From: Anaerolineae bacterium
Lineage (GTDB): Bacteria; Chloroflexota; Anaerolineae; 4572-78; J111
Reading direction: 5' to 3'
Assembly (NCBI GenBank): GCA_023151115.1
Contig: JAKLJP010000050.1
Span: forward strand, 1-49,937
DNA length: 49,937 nt
Shown here: positions 24,871-34,494 of the stretch, one piece after another
Numbering within the stretch: position 1 is the first letter of the stretch
Layout: each line of letters opens with the position of its first letter
Notes under the pieces: generated by a model
What the model saw: the letters and a program-made list of their open reading frames with translations, nothing else
Told to the model about the DNA's origin: nothing
Databases searched by the model: none
Translations under genes and position numbers: made by a program

Positions 24871-24929
24871 GGGAGTTAGGAGATTGGAGATTATTAGCCT
24901 GAATCTCTAATCTCCAATCTCTAATCTCA
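24871..24929. repeat. two-armed heptad module, GAGATTA family
   Basis: AGATTGGAGATTA (24881-24893) pairs perfectly with TAATCTCCAATCT (24908-24920). Units are GAGTTAG/GAGATTG/GAGATTA and TCTCTAA/TCTCCAA/TCTCTAA. It lies between mrp and the ClbS-like gene. Confidence 0.85.
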
Positions 24930-24964
24930 CTACGAATAGGGAAAGTTGTCTATTCTGTAATCCT

Positions 24965-26059
24965 TTAGTTTAGAATGGACAGAGTCGGGTCGGCCTGGAA
25001 TTGGCGCGGGCTGCGCAGTAAATTCTGTACGCTGACCGCCGCTGCTACCTTTCGCGCTACCGCCCGAATCGCCTGAGCCGCCGCCGATTCAGGGGCGCGG
25101 ACCACAATCGGGCTGCCCTCATCTCCGCCCATACGGACCTGCGGCTCCAGCGGCACTTCACCCAAAAAGTCGGCTCCCACTTCTTTGGCCATCGCGGCTC
25201 CCCCGCCGTGCCCAAAAATATCATAGCGGTGGCCGGTGTCGGGGGCCACAAAATAGCTCATATTCTCGATTACTCCCAAAATGGGCACATTCAACTGCTG
25301 GAACATGGCCACCCCGCGCACCACATCGCTGAGTGCAACCTGCTGGGGTGTGGTCACAATCACCGCGCCGGTCAGGCTGAGGCTTTGGGCCAGGCTCAAG
25401 CTGGCATCGCCGGTGCCGGGCGGCAGGTCAACCACCAGGTAATCCAGGCTGCCCCACTCCACATCCTGCAAAAATTGGCGCAGGGCATTGTGGATCATCG
25501 GGCCGCGCCAGATCACCGGCTGGTTGGCATCCACCAAAAAGCCCATGCTCATAATTTTAACATTATAGGCTTCGGGCGGGATAATTTTGTTGTTGTGGCC
25601 TTTGGGCCGCTCGTTGATGCCCATCATCATCGGGATGTTAGGGCCGTACACATCGGCGTCCAGCAGACCCACTTTAGCGCCATCCAGGGCCAGGCTGAGG
25701 GCCAGATTAGTCGACATGGTGCTTTTGCCCACCCCGCCTTTACCCGAGGCGACAGCAATGGCATTTTTGACGCCGATATTCATTTTGCTCATCAAGCGAG
25801 CGTCGGCGGGGATGTTGGAGTCAAAGCTGATATTGACCTTTTCCACGCCGGGAATGGCAAGCAAGGCCGCATTCGCATCGGCCTCCATTTTGTGTTTCAA
25901 AGGGCAGGCCGGGGTGGTGAGCATGATCGTAAAGTTGACCTGGCCCCCGTTGATTTGCACATTTTTGACCATATCCAGTGTGACCAGGTCGCGATGCAGT
26001 TCCGGCTCGATGACGTGGCTGAGCGCCTCCATCACTTGAGCTTCAGTGACTTTTGACAT
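24965..26059 (-). CDS. mrp: Mrp/NBP35-family Fe-S carrier ATPase
   Basis: 364 aa. N-terminal MIP18/DUF59 domain at 1-85 ([12 protein letters not shown]), then a P-loop ATPase with the deviant Walker [12 protein letters not shown] (about 104-114), [12 protein letters not shown] and [11 protein letters not shown]. The family binds and transfers Fe-S clusters to apo-targets. The C-terminal CxxC of the classical family is absent: the position after ENMSYF reads [10 protein letters not shown], as seen in several bacterial homologues, so cluster binding would need other ligands. It lies downstream of sufR on the same strand, next to the suf operon, which supports a role in cluster delivery. Confidence 0.92.
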   Translation of the reverse strand: MSKVTEAQVMEALSHVIEPELHRDLVTLDMVKNVQINGGQVNFTIMLTTPACPLKHKMEADANAALLAIPGVEKVNISFDSNIPADARLMSKMNIGVKNAIAVASGKGGVGKSTMSTNLALSLALDGAKVGLLDADVYGPNIPMMMGINERPKGHNNKIIPPEAYNVKIMSMGFLVDANQPVIWRGPMIHNALRQFLQDVEWGSLDYLVVDLPPGTGDASLSLAQSLSLTGAVIVTTPQQVALSDVVRGVAMFQQLNVPILGVIENMSYFVAPDTGHRYDIFGHGGGAAMAKEVGADFLGEVPLEPQVRMGGDEGSPIVVRAPESAAAQAIRAVARKVAAAVSVQNLLRSPRQFQADPTLSILN

Positions 26060-26086
26060 AAATTTACTCCTGGCTAAAGATGGGAA

Positions 26087-26107
26087 GGGCAGGTCTTAGA
26101 CCTGCCC
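26087..26107. terminator. short perfect palindrome between sufR and mrp
   Basis: GGGCAGGTCT, one-base loop T, AGACCTGCCC. There is no T tract on the minus strand (sequence after it reads TTCCCATC), so it is a weak terminator, an attenuator or a REP element. Confidence 0.45.
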
Positions 26108-26153
26108 TAATAGTAATGGTAATTTTAATGGAGGTAAAGCATCGCGGCAAATG

Positions 26154-26825
26154 TTAAGACCCGGCCTGCATTTTAGGCCGGATTTCGTAGACGCAAGCGC
26201 CGTCACCCCGGGCCAGATGGCCCTTACGAGTCACTTGGGCGTCGAGTAGGGACTCTAACATAGCTTGATCGTGGCTGCAAGCGGCGTCACATCCAGCAGC
26301 GACATTGATAATTGGGCAGTTGGCCTCGCGCAAGATAAAGGTGTCTTCCTGAACCCGTTCCCAGCTCGACATATAGCCGTCGGCCTCGCGCAGTTGGGTC
26401 ACTTGTTCCAGGCGAATATCCAGGGTTTTGCCGTTGACCTTGCGCCGATAATCGTTGATGAACTGTTCGGAGCGCACCCGAAATACCGCATCTACCGCAT
26501 CGGTACCGTACAAATCGCGAATGGTTTCCAGGACGGTGCTGGCTAACTCCTCATACCGGCGCGGGAAATAGTTGCTCGCCGCCGCGCCGAGGCGATAGAG
26601 AAAACTGGGCCGGCCCATACCCCGCTGTACTTCTTCATATTCAACCAATTGATCGCTTTCCAGCTTGGTTAAATGCCGGCGCACTGCGACCGCGCTGATG
26701 CCCAGGATCTCGGCCAATTGATCGGCGGTCAATTCCTTCTCTTCTTTCAGCAGCGTCAAAATCCGGCGGCGGGTCAGCGGCATATGTTTGTGAATCAGGG
26801 AGGTATTTTCACTTCCAATCATCAT
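26154..26825 (-). CDS. sufR: SufR-like Fe-S-responsive transcriptional repressor
   Basis: 223 aa from ATG at 26825 (GGAG 8 nt upstream; a GTG three codons earlier is possible). N-terminal winged HTH of the DeoR/ArsR type (RRRILTLLKEEKELTADQLAEILGISAVAVRRHLTKL). The C-terminal half has four cysteines arranged NC..GCDAAC..GAC in the region that binds a 4Fe-4S cluster in cyanobacterial and mycobacterial SufR. The holo-form represses the suf operon and its own gene. It is divergent from sufCBD with two facing promoters in between, the classical arrangement. Confidence 0.87.
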   Translation of the reverse strand: MMIGSENTSLIHKHMPLTRRRILTLLKEEKELTADQLAEILGISAVAVRRHLTKLESDQLVEYEEVQRGMGRPSFLYRLGAAASNYFPRRYEELASTVLETIRDLYGTDAVDAVFRVRSEQFINDYRRKVNGKTLDIRLEQVTQLREADGYMSSWERVQEDTFILREANCPIINVAAGCDAACSHDQAMLESLLDAQVTRKGHLARGDGACVYEIRPKMQAGS

Positions 26826-26841
26826 TCGTCTCACTCCGGGG

Positions 26842-26920
26842 AAAGAAGATAAGAAATAAGAAGTGTAGATAATGAAGCGTTATTCTAATTTCTAATTTCT
26901 TAATTCTTATTTTTCTACTT
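26842..26920. repeat. AT-rich two-armed repeat module
   Basis: Left arm with AAGAAATAAGAAG-type units, right arm with CTAATTTCTAATTTCTTAA-type units. AATAAGAA (26855-26862) pairs with TTCTTATT (26904-26911). It lies in the sufR 5' leader, which would be about 140 nt long. Confidence 0.65.
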
Positions 26921-26970
26921 TCGTATTTTATATGCTAATATCAATAAATTTTGTTCTTTGAACTTTCGAG

Positions 26971-26999
26971 ATTGTACCACAACTTTTTCAACTTTGCAA
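26971..26999 (-). promoter_or_regulatory. sufR promoter
   Basis: Minus strand: -35 TTGCAA (26994-26999), 17-bp spacer, -10 TACAAT (26971-26976). CAAC-type half-sites (CAACTTTTTCAAC on the plus strand, 26980-26992) lie in the spacer and are candidates for SufR binding. Confidence 0.7.
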
Positions 27000-27017
27000 T
27001 ATTAAATAACAAAATAG

Positions 27018-27046
27018 TTGACAAAGTCGGAGGGGTGTGCTACAAT
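27018..27046 (+). promoter_or_regulatory. sufCBD promoter
   Basis: -35 TTGACA (27018-27023), 17-bp spacer, -10 TACAAT (27041-27046), a near-consensus sigma70 promoter. The -35 elements of the two divergent promoters are only 18 bp apart, so one bound repressor could block both. CAACTTTG (26989-26996) and AAAATAGTTG (27011-27020) form an imperfect inverted pair there. Confidence 0.8.
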
Positions 27047-27072
27047 AGCCGCGCAATCAAAAATACTCAGTA

Positions 27073-27154
27073 GATCCAATTTTCCGGGGAGTGAGGCACG
27101 TCCACGTGCCGAACACCGCCGCACGTGGACGTGCTGGCTCCTCAAATTTGGATC
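27073..27154. repeat. long hairpin in the suf mRNA leader
   Basis: GCACGTCCACGTGC (27096-27109) pairs perfectly with GCACGTGGACGTGC (27121-27134), and the outer parts GATCCAATTT (27073-27082) and AAATTTGGATC (27144-27154) pair too. It lies between the promoter and sufC, so it is transcribed. It may be a REP/MITE insertion or a leader structure. The rest of 26826-27191 is promoter DNA. Confidence 0.75.
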
Positions 27155-27191
27155 CTTACTTATCCCCAATTGAAGGAGTTTTGAAGTTAAG

Positions 27192-27968
27192 ATGTCTCTC
27201 GTAATCAAGGATTTACGCGTCAGCATTGACGAGAAACCTATTTTGAAAGGGTTGAATTTGGAAGTCGGCCTGGGCGAAGTGCATGCCATTATGGGGCCGA
27301 ATGGCTCCGGCAAAAGCACCCTGGCTTATGCGCTGGCCGGCCACCCCAAATATGAAGTTGAAGATGGCGAAGTTTGGATGGACGATGTCAACCTGTTGGA
27401 ATTGACCCCCGACGAGCGGGCCAAGATGGGCCTGTTCCTGGCCTTCCAGTACCCGACGGCCATCCCCGGCATCAGCATGGCCAACTTCCTGCGTACCGCA
27501 GTGAACGCGGTCAAAGGCGAGAAGAACGGCGACGGTAAAAACAAAGGTATTCCCATCACCGAGTTCCGCAAGCTGATGACCGAAAAGATGAACCTGCTCA
27601 AAATTGATAAAGAGTTCGCCCGCCGCTACCTGAACGAGGGCTTTTCCGGCGGTGAGAAAAAGCGGGCCGAGATTTTGCAGATGGCTCTGCTAGAACCGAA
27701 GTACGCTATTTTGGATGAAACCGACTCCGGTCTGGATATTGACGCCCTAAAGGTTGTCTCTGAGGGGGTGAACGCCCTGACTGGCCCCAACCGCTCCTTT
27801 ATTGTCATTACCCACTACCAGCGTATTCTCAATTACGTCAAGCCGGATTTTGTGCATATCCTCTACAACGGCCAGATTATCGAATCGGGCGGGCCGGAAC
27901 TGGCGCTGCGGCTGGAGCAGGAAGGTTACGATAACTTAATCAAAGAGAAAGAAATGGAGGCGGCATAA
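27192..27968 (+). CDS. sufC: Fe-S cluster assembly ATPase SufC
   Basis: 258 aa. ABC-type ATPase of the SufBCD scaffold complex. Walker [10 protein letters not shown] (about 37-45), Q loop [12 protein letters not shown], signature [11 protein letters not shown], Walker [13 protein letters not shown], switch His in VITHYQRIL. It drives conformational change of SufB/SufD during cluster assembly. First gene of sufCBD, with sufB starting 1 nt after its stop. Preceded by AAGGAG. Length is typical. Confidence 0.97.
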   Translation: MSLVIKDLRVSIDEKPILKGLNLEVGLGEVHAIMGPNGSGKSTLAYALAGHPKYEVEDGEVWMDDVNLLELTPDERAKMGLFLAFQYPTAIPGISMANFLRTAVNAVKGEKNGDGKNKGIPITEFRKLMTEKMNLLKIDKEFARRYLNEGFSGGEKKRAEILQMALLEPKYAILDETDSGLDIDALKVVSEGVNALTGPNRSFIVITHYQRILNYVKPDFVHILYNGQIIESGGPELALRLEQEGYDNLIKEKEMEAA

Positions 27969-27969
27969 G

Positions 27970-29382
<1,413 letters not shown>

Positions 29383-29383
29383 T

Positions 29384-30745
29384 ATGGCGGCGCAAGTATT
29401 AATCCCTACCCGTAAGTCATCTGACAAGTTACTCGAAGCGGGCGTTTTCACCCGCAGCACCGTCGAGGCTATAGCGGCTCATGAGCCGGCCTGGCTGCAA
29501 GATAAGCGCCAGACAGCTTGGATGGTGTTTGAAGAAACCCCTATGCCGACCACCTCGGATGAAGATTGGCGGCGAACTGACCTGCGCAAAATCCGTTGGG
29601 AAAAGTTCCGGTTGGCCGAAGCGTCTTCCGTGCAAGCCACCACCCTGGCGGATCTGCCCGACGATGTACGCGACGCCCTGGAAGAGAAATATCCGGCGGC
29701 AGGCCGCATTGTCATCGCCAACGACCGGCTGGTCTACCGTGAACTCGATCCGGCGCTGGCCGAGCAGGGTGTGATTTTTACCAGCCTGGCCGAGGCTGCT
29801 GTGGAGCATGCCGACTTGGTGCAAAAGTACCTGGGCAGCCAGGCTGTGCCGCCGTCAAACAGTAAGTTTGCTGCGCTCAACAGCGCCTTGTGGCGGGGCG
29901 GTGTCTTTCTGTATATTCCCAAAGAGGTCGAGGTGGAAAATCCTTTCCAGACCGCCTTTATTTTGGAAGGCGAAGGCAGCGCCATCTTTCCGCGCACCTT
30001 GATTGTAGCTGATCGGCATGCCCAGGCGACCTACATCGAAGAGGCCATTTCGCACAGTGAACACGGCCAGGCCCTCAACGCCGGGGTGGTGGAAATTTAC
30101 GCCCAGGCTGGGGCGCAGCTTCGTTATGTGGATGTGCAGCGCTGGGGCGAGGATGTGTATAACTTCAACGTCAAGCGCTCGGTCGGCCAGAATGATAGCA
30201 CCGTGATTTGGGAGACCGGCCAACTGGGCGGCCGCCTGACCAAGAGCTACTTTGACAGCGAACTGCCCGGCAACGGCGCTTCGATGGAGTTTAACGGCGT
30301 CTACTTTATGCAGGGCAAACAGCACCTGGATGTAGACTGCCTGATCCACCACATCGGCACCTCCACCGGCGGAGACCTGCTGCTGCACGGCGCGGTCAAA
30401 GACAAAAGCCGCAGCGTGTTCACCGGCCTGATCAAAATCGAGCCGACAGCCCAGCAGACCAACTCTTACCTCAAAAATGAGAACCTCATCCTGGATCACA
30501 CCGCCCGCGCCGACGCTATCCCCAGCCTGGAGATTGACGCCAACGACGTGCGGGCTTCGCACGGAGCGACCATCGGCAAAATTGATGAAGAGTACATCTT
30601 CTACCTGATGAGCCGGGGGATTCCGCGCAATACCGCTGTGCGCATGGTGGTTGAAGGCTTTTTCTACAAAGTGTTTGACCGCATGTACAACGAGCGAGTC
30701 CGGGAAAAGCTGTTCAACGCTGTATCGGCTAAAATTGGTGATTAA
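29384..30745 (+). CDS. sufD: Fe-S cluster assembly protein SufD
   Basis: 453 aa. Paralogue of SufB in the SufBCD complex, needed for iron acquisition. Recognisable by DEDWRRTDLRKIRWEKF at the N-terminus, SKFAALNSALWRGGVFLYIP, VDCLIHHIGTSTGGDLLLHG and the C-terminal RASHGATIGKIDEEYIFY with its conserved His. It begins 1 nt after sufB and ends the tight three-gene block; a perfect palindrome follows 8 nt after the stop. Confidence 0.96.
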   Translation: MAAQVLIPTRKSSDKLLEAGVFTRSTVEAIAAHEPAWLQDKRQTAWMVFEETPMPTTSDEDWRRTDLRKIRWEKFRLAEASSVQATTLADLPDDVRDALEEKYPAAGRIVIANDRLVYRELDPALAEQGVIFTSLAEAAVEHADLVQKYLGSQAVPPSNSKFAALNSALWRGGVFLYIPKEVEVENPFQTAFILEGEGSAIFPRTLIVADRHAQATYIEEAISHSEHGQALNAGVVEIYAQAGAQLRYVDVQRWGEDVYNFNVKRSVGQNDSTVIWETGQLGGRLTKSYFDSELPGNGASMEFNGVYFMQGKQHLDVDCLIHHIGTSTGGDLLLHGAVKDKSRSVFTGLIKIEPTAQQTNSYLKNENLILDHTARADAIPSLEIDANDVRASHGATIGKIDEEYIFYLMSRGIPRNTAVRMVVEGFFYKVFDRMYNERVREKLFNAVSAKIGD

Positions 30746-30753
30746 AAGATTTA

Positions 30754-30800
30754 TCTCGTTATCTCGTTCCCAAACTCAGTTTGGGAACGAGATAACGAGA
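30754..30800. repeat. 23-bp perfect palindrome after sufD
   Basis: The 23-nt arms 30754-30776 and 30778-30800 are exactly complementary with a single-base centre. Each arm begins with tandem octamers TCTCGTTA/TCTCGTTC. No T tract follows, so it is not a standard terminator; it may protect the 3' end of sufCBD mRNA. Confidence 0.85.
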
Positions 30801-30818
30801 AATTCAGATGTTGCACCT

Positions 30819-30995
30819 CTCCAATCCGTGTCGTTTAGCAATGACCTATCGGGCCATTTCTTTTACAAACACGGTTGCAGCTAACTCTTAATAAAGAGGG
30901 GAGGACCAATAGATGAGCGAGTGGAAAAATCAATTCTCCTATCGCTCCAATCTGTGTTGTTGCAAGTAAGATAATGGGATCAACACGGATTGGAG
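30819..30995. repeat. CTCCAATCYGTGTYG repeats, direct and inverted
   Basis: CTCCAATCCGTGTCG (30819-30833), CTCCAATCTGTGTTG (30945-30959) and the inverted CAACACGGATTGGAG (30981-30995). They occupy the 309-bp gap before the sulfurtransferase. No gene is seen in the gap. Confidence 0.7.
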
Positions 30996-31054
30996 ATTCT
31001 GTAGTCAACCGTTGCTGCAAGTTAAACGTTATTAACTAGAGGAGAGTAAACATC

Positions 31055-31903
31055 ATGAGTGAGCAAAATTACGCCCGCCCGGAAGCATTGGTCAGTACGC
31101 AGTGGGTGGCCGATCATCTTAATGACCCCAGCATCCGTATTGTCGAGTCCAATGAGGACATTCTGTTATACGACAAGGGGCATATCCCCGGCGCAGTTAA
31201 AATTGATTGGGTCAGTGACCTCAATGATCCATTGGTGCGCGATTATCTGGACGGAGAACGCTTCGCCAGGCTGCTGTCGGCCAAGGGGATTAGCCCGGAG
31301 ACAACCGTTGTCTTTTATGGAGATAAGAATAACTGGTGGGCCACCTATGCCTTTTGGGTGTTTCAACTATTTGGGCACACCAAAGCCAAAATTATGAACG
31401 GTGGGCGCAAAAAATGGGAAGAAGAGGGCCGGCCTCTCACCACCGAAGCGCCGCAGTATCCTACCACCACTTATCCGGTCCCGCAGCGAGACGACAGCAA
31501 AATTCGCGCTTTCCGTGACCAGGTGCGGGAGCATGTCAATAAAGGCGGCGCATTGGTGGATGTCCGCTCACCGGGCGAATACAGCGGCGAACTGCTGCAC
31601 ATGGCCGATTATCCCCAGGAAGGGGCGCTGCGCGGCGGGCATATCCCCGGCGCTAAAAACATCCCCTGGGCTAAGGCGGCCAACGAAGATGGTACTTTCA
31701 AATCGCCTGAGGAATTACGGGCGCTGTATGAGGGCCAGGGCATTACCCCCGATAAAGATGTGGTGGCCTACTGCCGCATCGGCGAACGCAGCAGTCACAC
31801 CTGGTTTGTTTTAACCTACTTGCTGGGCTATCCCCAGGTGCGCAACTACGACGGCAGTTGGACCGAGTGGGGCAATCTGGTGGGCGCGCCAATTGAGCGA
31901 TAG
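31055..31903 (+). CDS. thiosulfate/3-mercaptopyruvate sulfurtransferase (double rhodanese)
   Basis: 282 aa with two rhodanese domains. The N-terminal one (about 12-125) has Asp at the active-site position ([11 protein letters not shown]) and is inactive. The C-terminal one (about 155-280) carries the catalytic Cys in [12 protein letters not shown]. The CRIGERS loop is typical of SseA/thiosulfate sulfurtransferases. It would carry sulfane sulfur as a persulfide. AGAGGAG precedes the ATG. Its place between sufD and sufU suggests it feeds sulfur to cluster assembly or to the MoaD-type carrier encoded further down. Confidence 0.93.
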   Translation: MSEQNYARPEALVSTQWVADHLNDPSIRIVESNEDILLYDKGHIPGAVKIDWVSDLNDPLVRDYLDGERFARLLSAKGISPETTVVFYGDKNNWWATYAFWVFQLFGHTKAKIMNGGRKKWEEEGRPLTTEAPQYPTTTYPVPQRDDSKIRAFRDQVREHVNKGGALVDVRSPGEYSGELLHMADYPQEGALRGGHIPGAKNIPWAKAANEDGTFKSPEELRALYEGQGITPDKDVVAYCRIGERSSHTWFVLTYLLGYPQVRNYDGSWTEWGNLVGAPIER

Positions 31904-31948
31904 CTTTTCTATGAATAAGCTACAATAAGTTGTATTGAGGCAAGTTAG

Positions 31949-32004
31949 CCGGGATTAGGGGATTTGAGGATAAAATAAAAAATCTCCTAATCTCCTAATC
32001 CCGG
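31949..32004. repeat. two-armed octamer module, ATCTCCTA family
   Basis: CCGGGATTAGG (31949-31959) pairs with CCTAATCCCGG (31994-32004). The right arm is ATCTCCTA/ATCTCCTA/ATC. It lies in the gap before the first sufU. Confidence 0.85.
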
Positions 32005-32067
32005 CCTCTAATCTTGGGGGGCAGCGGGGGCAGTAAAGCCACAATGCCCCTTTTTTATCAAACAGTT

Positions 32068-32484
32068 ATGGACCGACAACAACACATTGACAAACTACTC
32101 GAACATTTTGACGCGCCCCGGCATCGCGGCGCTATTGCCGGGGCCGATGTGGTCATGACCGGCGGCAACCCCAGTTGCGGCGATACGATTACGATTTATA
32201 TGAAAGTGGATGGTCAAAATCGGGTCGAGCAAATTCAATTTGAAGGCGAAGGCTGCACCATCAGCCAAGCTTCGGCTTCGATTTTGCTGGACCGGGTGCA
32301 TGGCAAAACCCTTGCTGAAATAGAGGCCATAGACTATAATGACCTGATTGAAGAACTGGGCCGGGATATTGTGCTGACCCGCGTGCGCTGCGCTACTTTG
32401 AGTCTGGGCACGCTCAAAAATGCCATTCAAAAGTATTATCAGGGTAGCAGGGTAGCACGCCCTTCGGCGCACCCGAAGGGGTGA
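32068..32484 (+). CDS. sufU: SufU-type Fe-S scaffold/sulfur acceptor, first copy
   Basis: 138 aa from ATG at 32068, chosen because the distance to the HFDAPRHRG motif equals that in the second SufU (HYRHPRNAG); ATG at 32044 is possible and neither has a clear ribosome site. Three conserved cysteines (NPSCGD, GEGCTIS, RVRCATL) and the Asp of CGD are present: these bind zinc or a cluster and accept sulfur from SufS. The final ~13 residues (GSRVARPSAHPKG) are encoded by a repeat array and do not belong to the family. It is upstream of sufS, the usual pairing. Confidence 0.9.
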   Translation: MDRQQHIDKLLEHFDAPRHRGAIAGADVVMTGGNPSCGDTITIYMKVDGQNRVEQIQFEGEGCTISQASASILLDRVHGKTLAEIEAIDYNDLIEELGRDIVLTRVRCATLSLGTLKNAIQKYYQGSRVARPSAHPKG

Positions 32485-32535
32485 GGTTGCAGTAAAGTTA
32501 TTTGCGACTCTGCTACTCTGTGACCTTGCACCTTG
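32441..32535. repeat. octamer repeat overlapping the 3' end of sufU
   Basis: AGGGTAGC tandem, then a CCCTTCGG/CCGAAGGG hairpin (32460-32480), then complementary CTGCTACTCTG and TTGCACC words. It supplies the C-terminal tail codons of SufU and continues to just before sufS. Confidence 0.7.
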
Positions 32536-32550
32536 CCTGGAGCTAAATTC

Positions 32551-33777
32551 ATGTTTGATGTACAACGTATCCGCCAAGATTTTCCGATCTTGCAGCAGCA
32601 GGTCAATGGAAAACCGCTGGTTTATCTCGACAGCACGGCCAGTTCGCAAAAGCCGCTTCCCGTCATCGAGGCTATGGACACCTACTACCGGGAGTACAAC
32701 GCCAATGTGCATCGCGGTATTTATCAGATCAGCGAGAAAGCCTCGGAGTCCTACGAAACGGCCCGCAAGAAAATAGGCCGCTTTATCAATGCCCGCAGTT
32801 GGCGCGAGGTGATTTTTACCCGCAACACCACCGAAAGCATCAACCTGGTGGCCTATAGTTGGGGGTTGAACAACATCAAAGCAGGCGATATTATCCTGAC
32901 CAGTGAGATGGAGCATCACGCTAACCTGGTGCCGTGGCAGCAGGTGGCGGCTCGAACTGGGGCAACGGTGAAATATGTTCCGGTGGATGAACATGGTTAC
33001 CTGGATATGGCTACCTTCGACGCTTGGCTGACCCCCGCCGTTAAGCTAGTCAGTATTACCCAGATGAGCAACGTGTTGGGGACGGTCACGCCGGTGGGCG
33101 AGATTGTGCAAAAAGCTCACGCCATCGGTGCGCTGGTGCTGCTCGACGGGGCGCAAGCGGTACCCCATATGCCGACCGATGTGCAGGCGTTTGAGTGCGA
33201 CTTTCTGGCCTTTTCTGGCCACAAAATGTTGGGGCCGACCGGCATCGGGGTGTTGTGGGGACGCAAGGAGATTTTGGCCGACATGCCGCCTTTTATGACC
33301 GGCGGTGATATGATTAAAAAAGTCACCTTTGAAGGCAGCGATTGGAATGAACTGCCCTGGAAATTCGAGGCCGGCACCCCGGCCATCGCCGAGGCGGTGG
33401 GGTTGGGGGCAGCGGTAGATTATTTGAACGAATTAGGTATGCACAATGTGCGCCGCCACGAAATCGAATTGACCACTTATGCCTTTGATCGGCTCAATCA
33501 GGTGGAAGGAGTTCGCATTTACGGGCCGCACGATCCGACGGCGCGGGGAGGCGCGGTCGCCTTTACCCTGGGCGATATTCATCCCCACGATATTGCCGCC
33601 GTGTTAGACAGCGAAGGTATCTGTGTGCGGGCCGGGCATCACTGCGCCATGCCTTTACACGACAAATTTGGTCTTCAAGCGACGGCGCGGGCCAGCTTCT
33701 ACGTTTATAATCTGCCGGAGGAGGTAGATCGGTTGGCCGAAGGGTTGGATAAGGCCAGGGAGTTATTGGGAAGGTGA
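32551..33777 (+). CDS. sufS: cysteine desulfurase SufS
   Basis: 408 aa from ATG at 32551 (MFDVQRIRQDFPIL, the usual SufS start). PLP enzyme that removes sulfur from L-cysteine as a persulfide. Catalytic PLP Lys in FSGHKMLGPTG, active-site Cys in RAGHHCAMPLH, N-terminal YLDSTASSQKP. Its group II features match partnership with SufU, encoded immediately upstream. A TA-type gene pair starts 48 bp after its stop. Confidence 0.96.
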   Translation: MFDVQRIRQDFPILQQQVNGKPLVYLDSTASSQKPLPVIEAMDTYYREYNANVHRGIYQISEKASESYETARKKIGRFINARSWREVIFTRNTTESINLVAYSWGLNNIKAGDIILTSEMEHHANLVPWQQVAARTGATVKYVPVDEHGYLDMATFDAWLTPAVKLVSITQMSNVLGTVTPVGEIVQKAHAIGALVLLDGAQAVPHMPTDVQAFECDFLAFSGHKMLGPTGIGVLWGRKEILADMPPFMTGGDMIKKVTFEGSDWNELPWKFEAGTPAIAEAVGLGAAVDYLNELGMHNVRRHEIELTTYAFDRLNQVEGVRIYGPHDPTARGGAVAFTLGDIHPHDIAAVLDSEGICVRAGHHCAMPLHDKFGLQATARASFYVYNLPEEVDRLAEGLDKARELLGR

Positions 33778-33824
33778 GTTTACAAATAGAATGGGTGTAA
33801 AGTAGCGGTATTAAAGGGCGCTTC

Positions 33825-34133
33825 GTGCCATACACTATTGATTTTGAATCAGATGCCTGGCAAGACCTTAAACTACTTCGCAAGGGTGAACAAGTAAAAA
33901 TCCTCAAGGCAATCGAGACGCACTTAAGTTATGATCCTACCCGACAGAGCAAAAGCCGGATTAAAAAATTGCGGCTTGGTAGCCAGCCGCCTTATCGGTT
34001 GAGAGTAGATGAATTTCGGGTTTTTTACGATGTAGAGCAAGAAGAGCAAAAAGTTATAATCTATGGCGTCGTTTATAAAGAACATGCGCTCGATTGGTTA
34101 GCCGATTTTGCTCAAAAGAGAGGCAATCTATGA
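33825..34133 (+). CDS. RelE/ParE-type toxin
   Basis: 102 aa with GTG start. The fold pattern of RelE-family mRNA interferases is visible: FESDAWQDLKLL, a basic KSRIKKLRLGSQPPYRLRVDEFRVFYDV strand region (PYRLRVDEFRVFYD is the hallmark) and KVIIYGVVYKEHALDWL. It would cleave ribosome-bound mRNA when free. Its stop overlaps the next gene's start (ATGA), the usual toxin-antitoxin coupling, but with the toxin first. It is inserted between sufS and the second sufU. Confidence 0.82.
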   Translation: MPYTIDFESDAWQDLKLLRKGEQVKILKAIETHLSYDPTRQSKSRIKKLRLGSQPPYRLRVDEFRVFYDVEQEEQKVIIYGVVYKEHALDWLADFAQKRGNL

Positions 34134-34489
34134 AAACCGTTACAGTCAATGAACTTCATCAGCGCCTCGATGAATATTTAGTACAGGCACAAGTAGAAGA
34201 AATAGTAATTAGGTTAAATAATGGAGAACTGTTGCGACTTTCGGCTATAAGTCCCGAAGATTTGGCGGATGAAGCACTGGAAAGTGACCCTCGCTTTGAG
34301 CAACTTATTACTGAACGACGCGAACGTTATAAACAAAGTGGCGGAGTCCCATTCACAACCGTTCGTCAAGTTTTGATTGATGAGTTGATCCAAAACCTTA
34401 ACCATACCGATCCTCAGGTGCGCCAGGAAGCAGCTAAATATTTAGCTGAGTTGGATCAAGTTGCGCCAAAAGTTGACCCTGGTGAGTAA
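34130..34489 (+). CDS. antitoxin of the RelE-type pair
   Basis: 119 aa. Start ATG overlaps the toxin stop by 4 nt. The N-terminal KTVTVNELHQRLDEYLVQAQ resembles a Phd/prevent-host-death type DNA-binding and dimerisation segment, followed by EEIVIRLNNGELLRLSAIS. The C-terminal half is charged and helical, suited to wrap the toxin. It is longer than typical Phd antitoxins (about 80 aa). Assignment rests mainly on gene coupling with the toxin. Confidence 0.75.
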   Translation: MKTVTVNELHQRLDEYLVQAQVEEIVIRLNNGELLRLSAISPEDLADEALESDPRFEQLITERRERYKQSGGVPFTTVRQVLIDELIQNLNHTDPQVRQEAAKYLAELDQVAPKVDPGE

Positions 34490-34494
34490 ACAAT

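Noticed and set aside
24965..26059. Loss of the CxxC in Mrp as a sign of a broken gene
   Set aside because: Several bacterial Mrp proteins have the same replacement and all ATPase motifs are intact.
30754..30800. Palindrome after sufD as a rho-independent terminator
   Set aside because: No T tract follows either arm; listed as a repeat instead.
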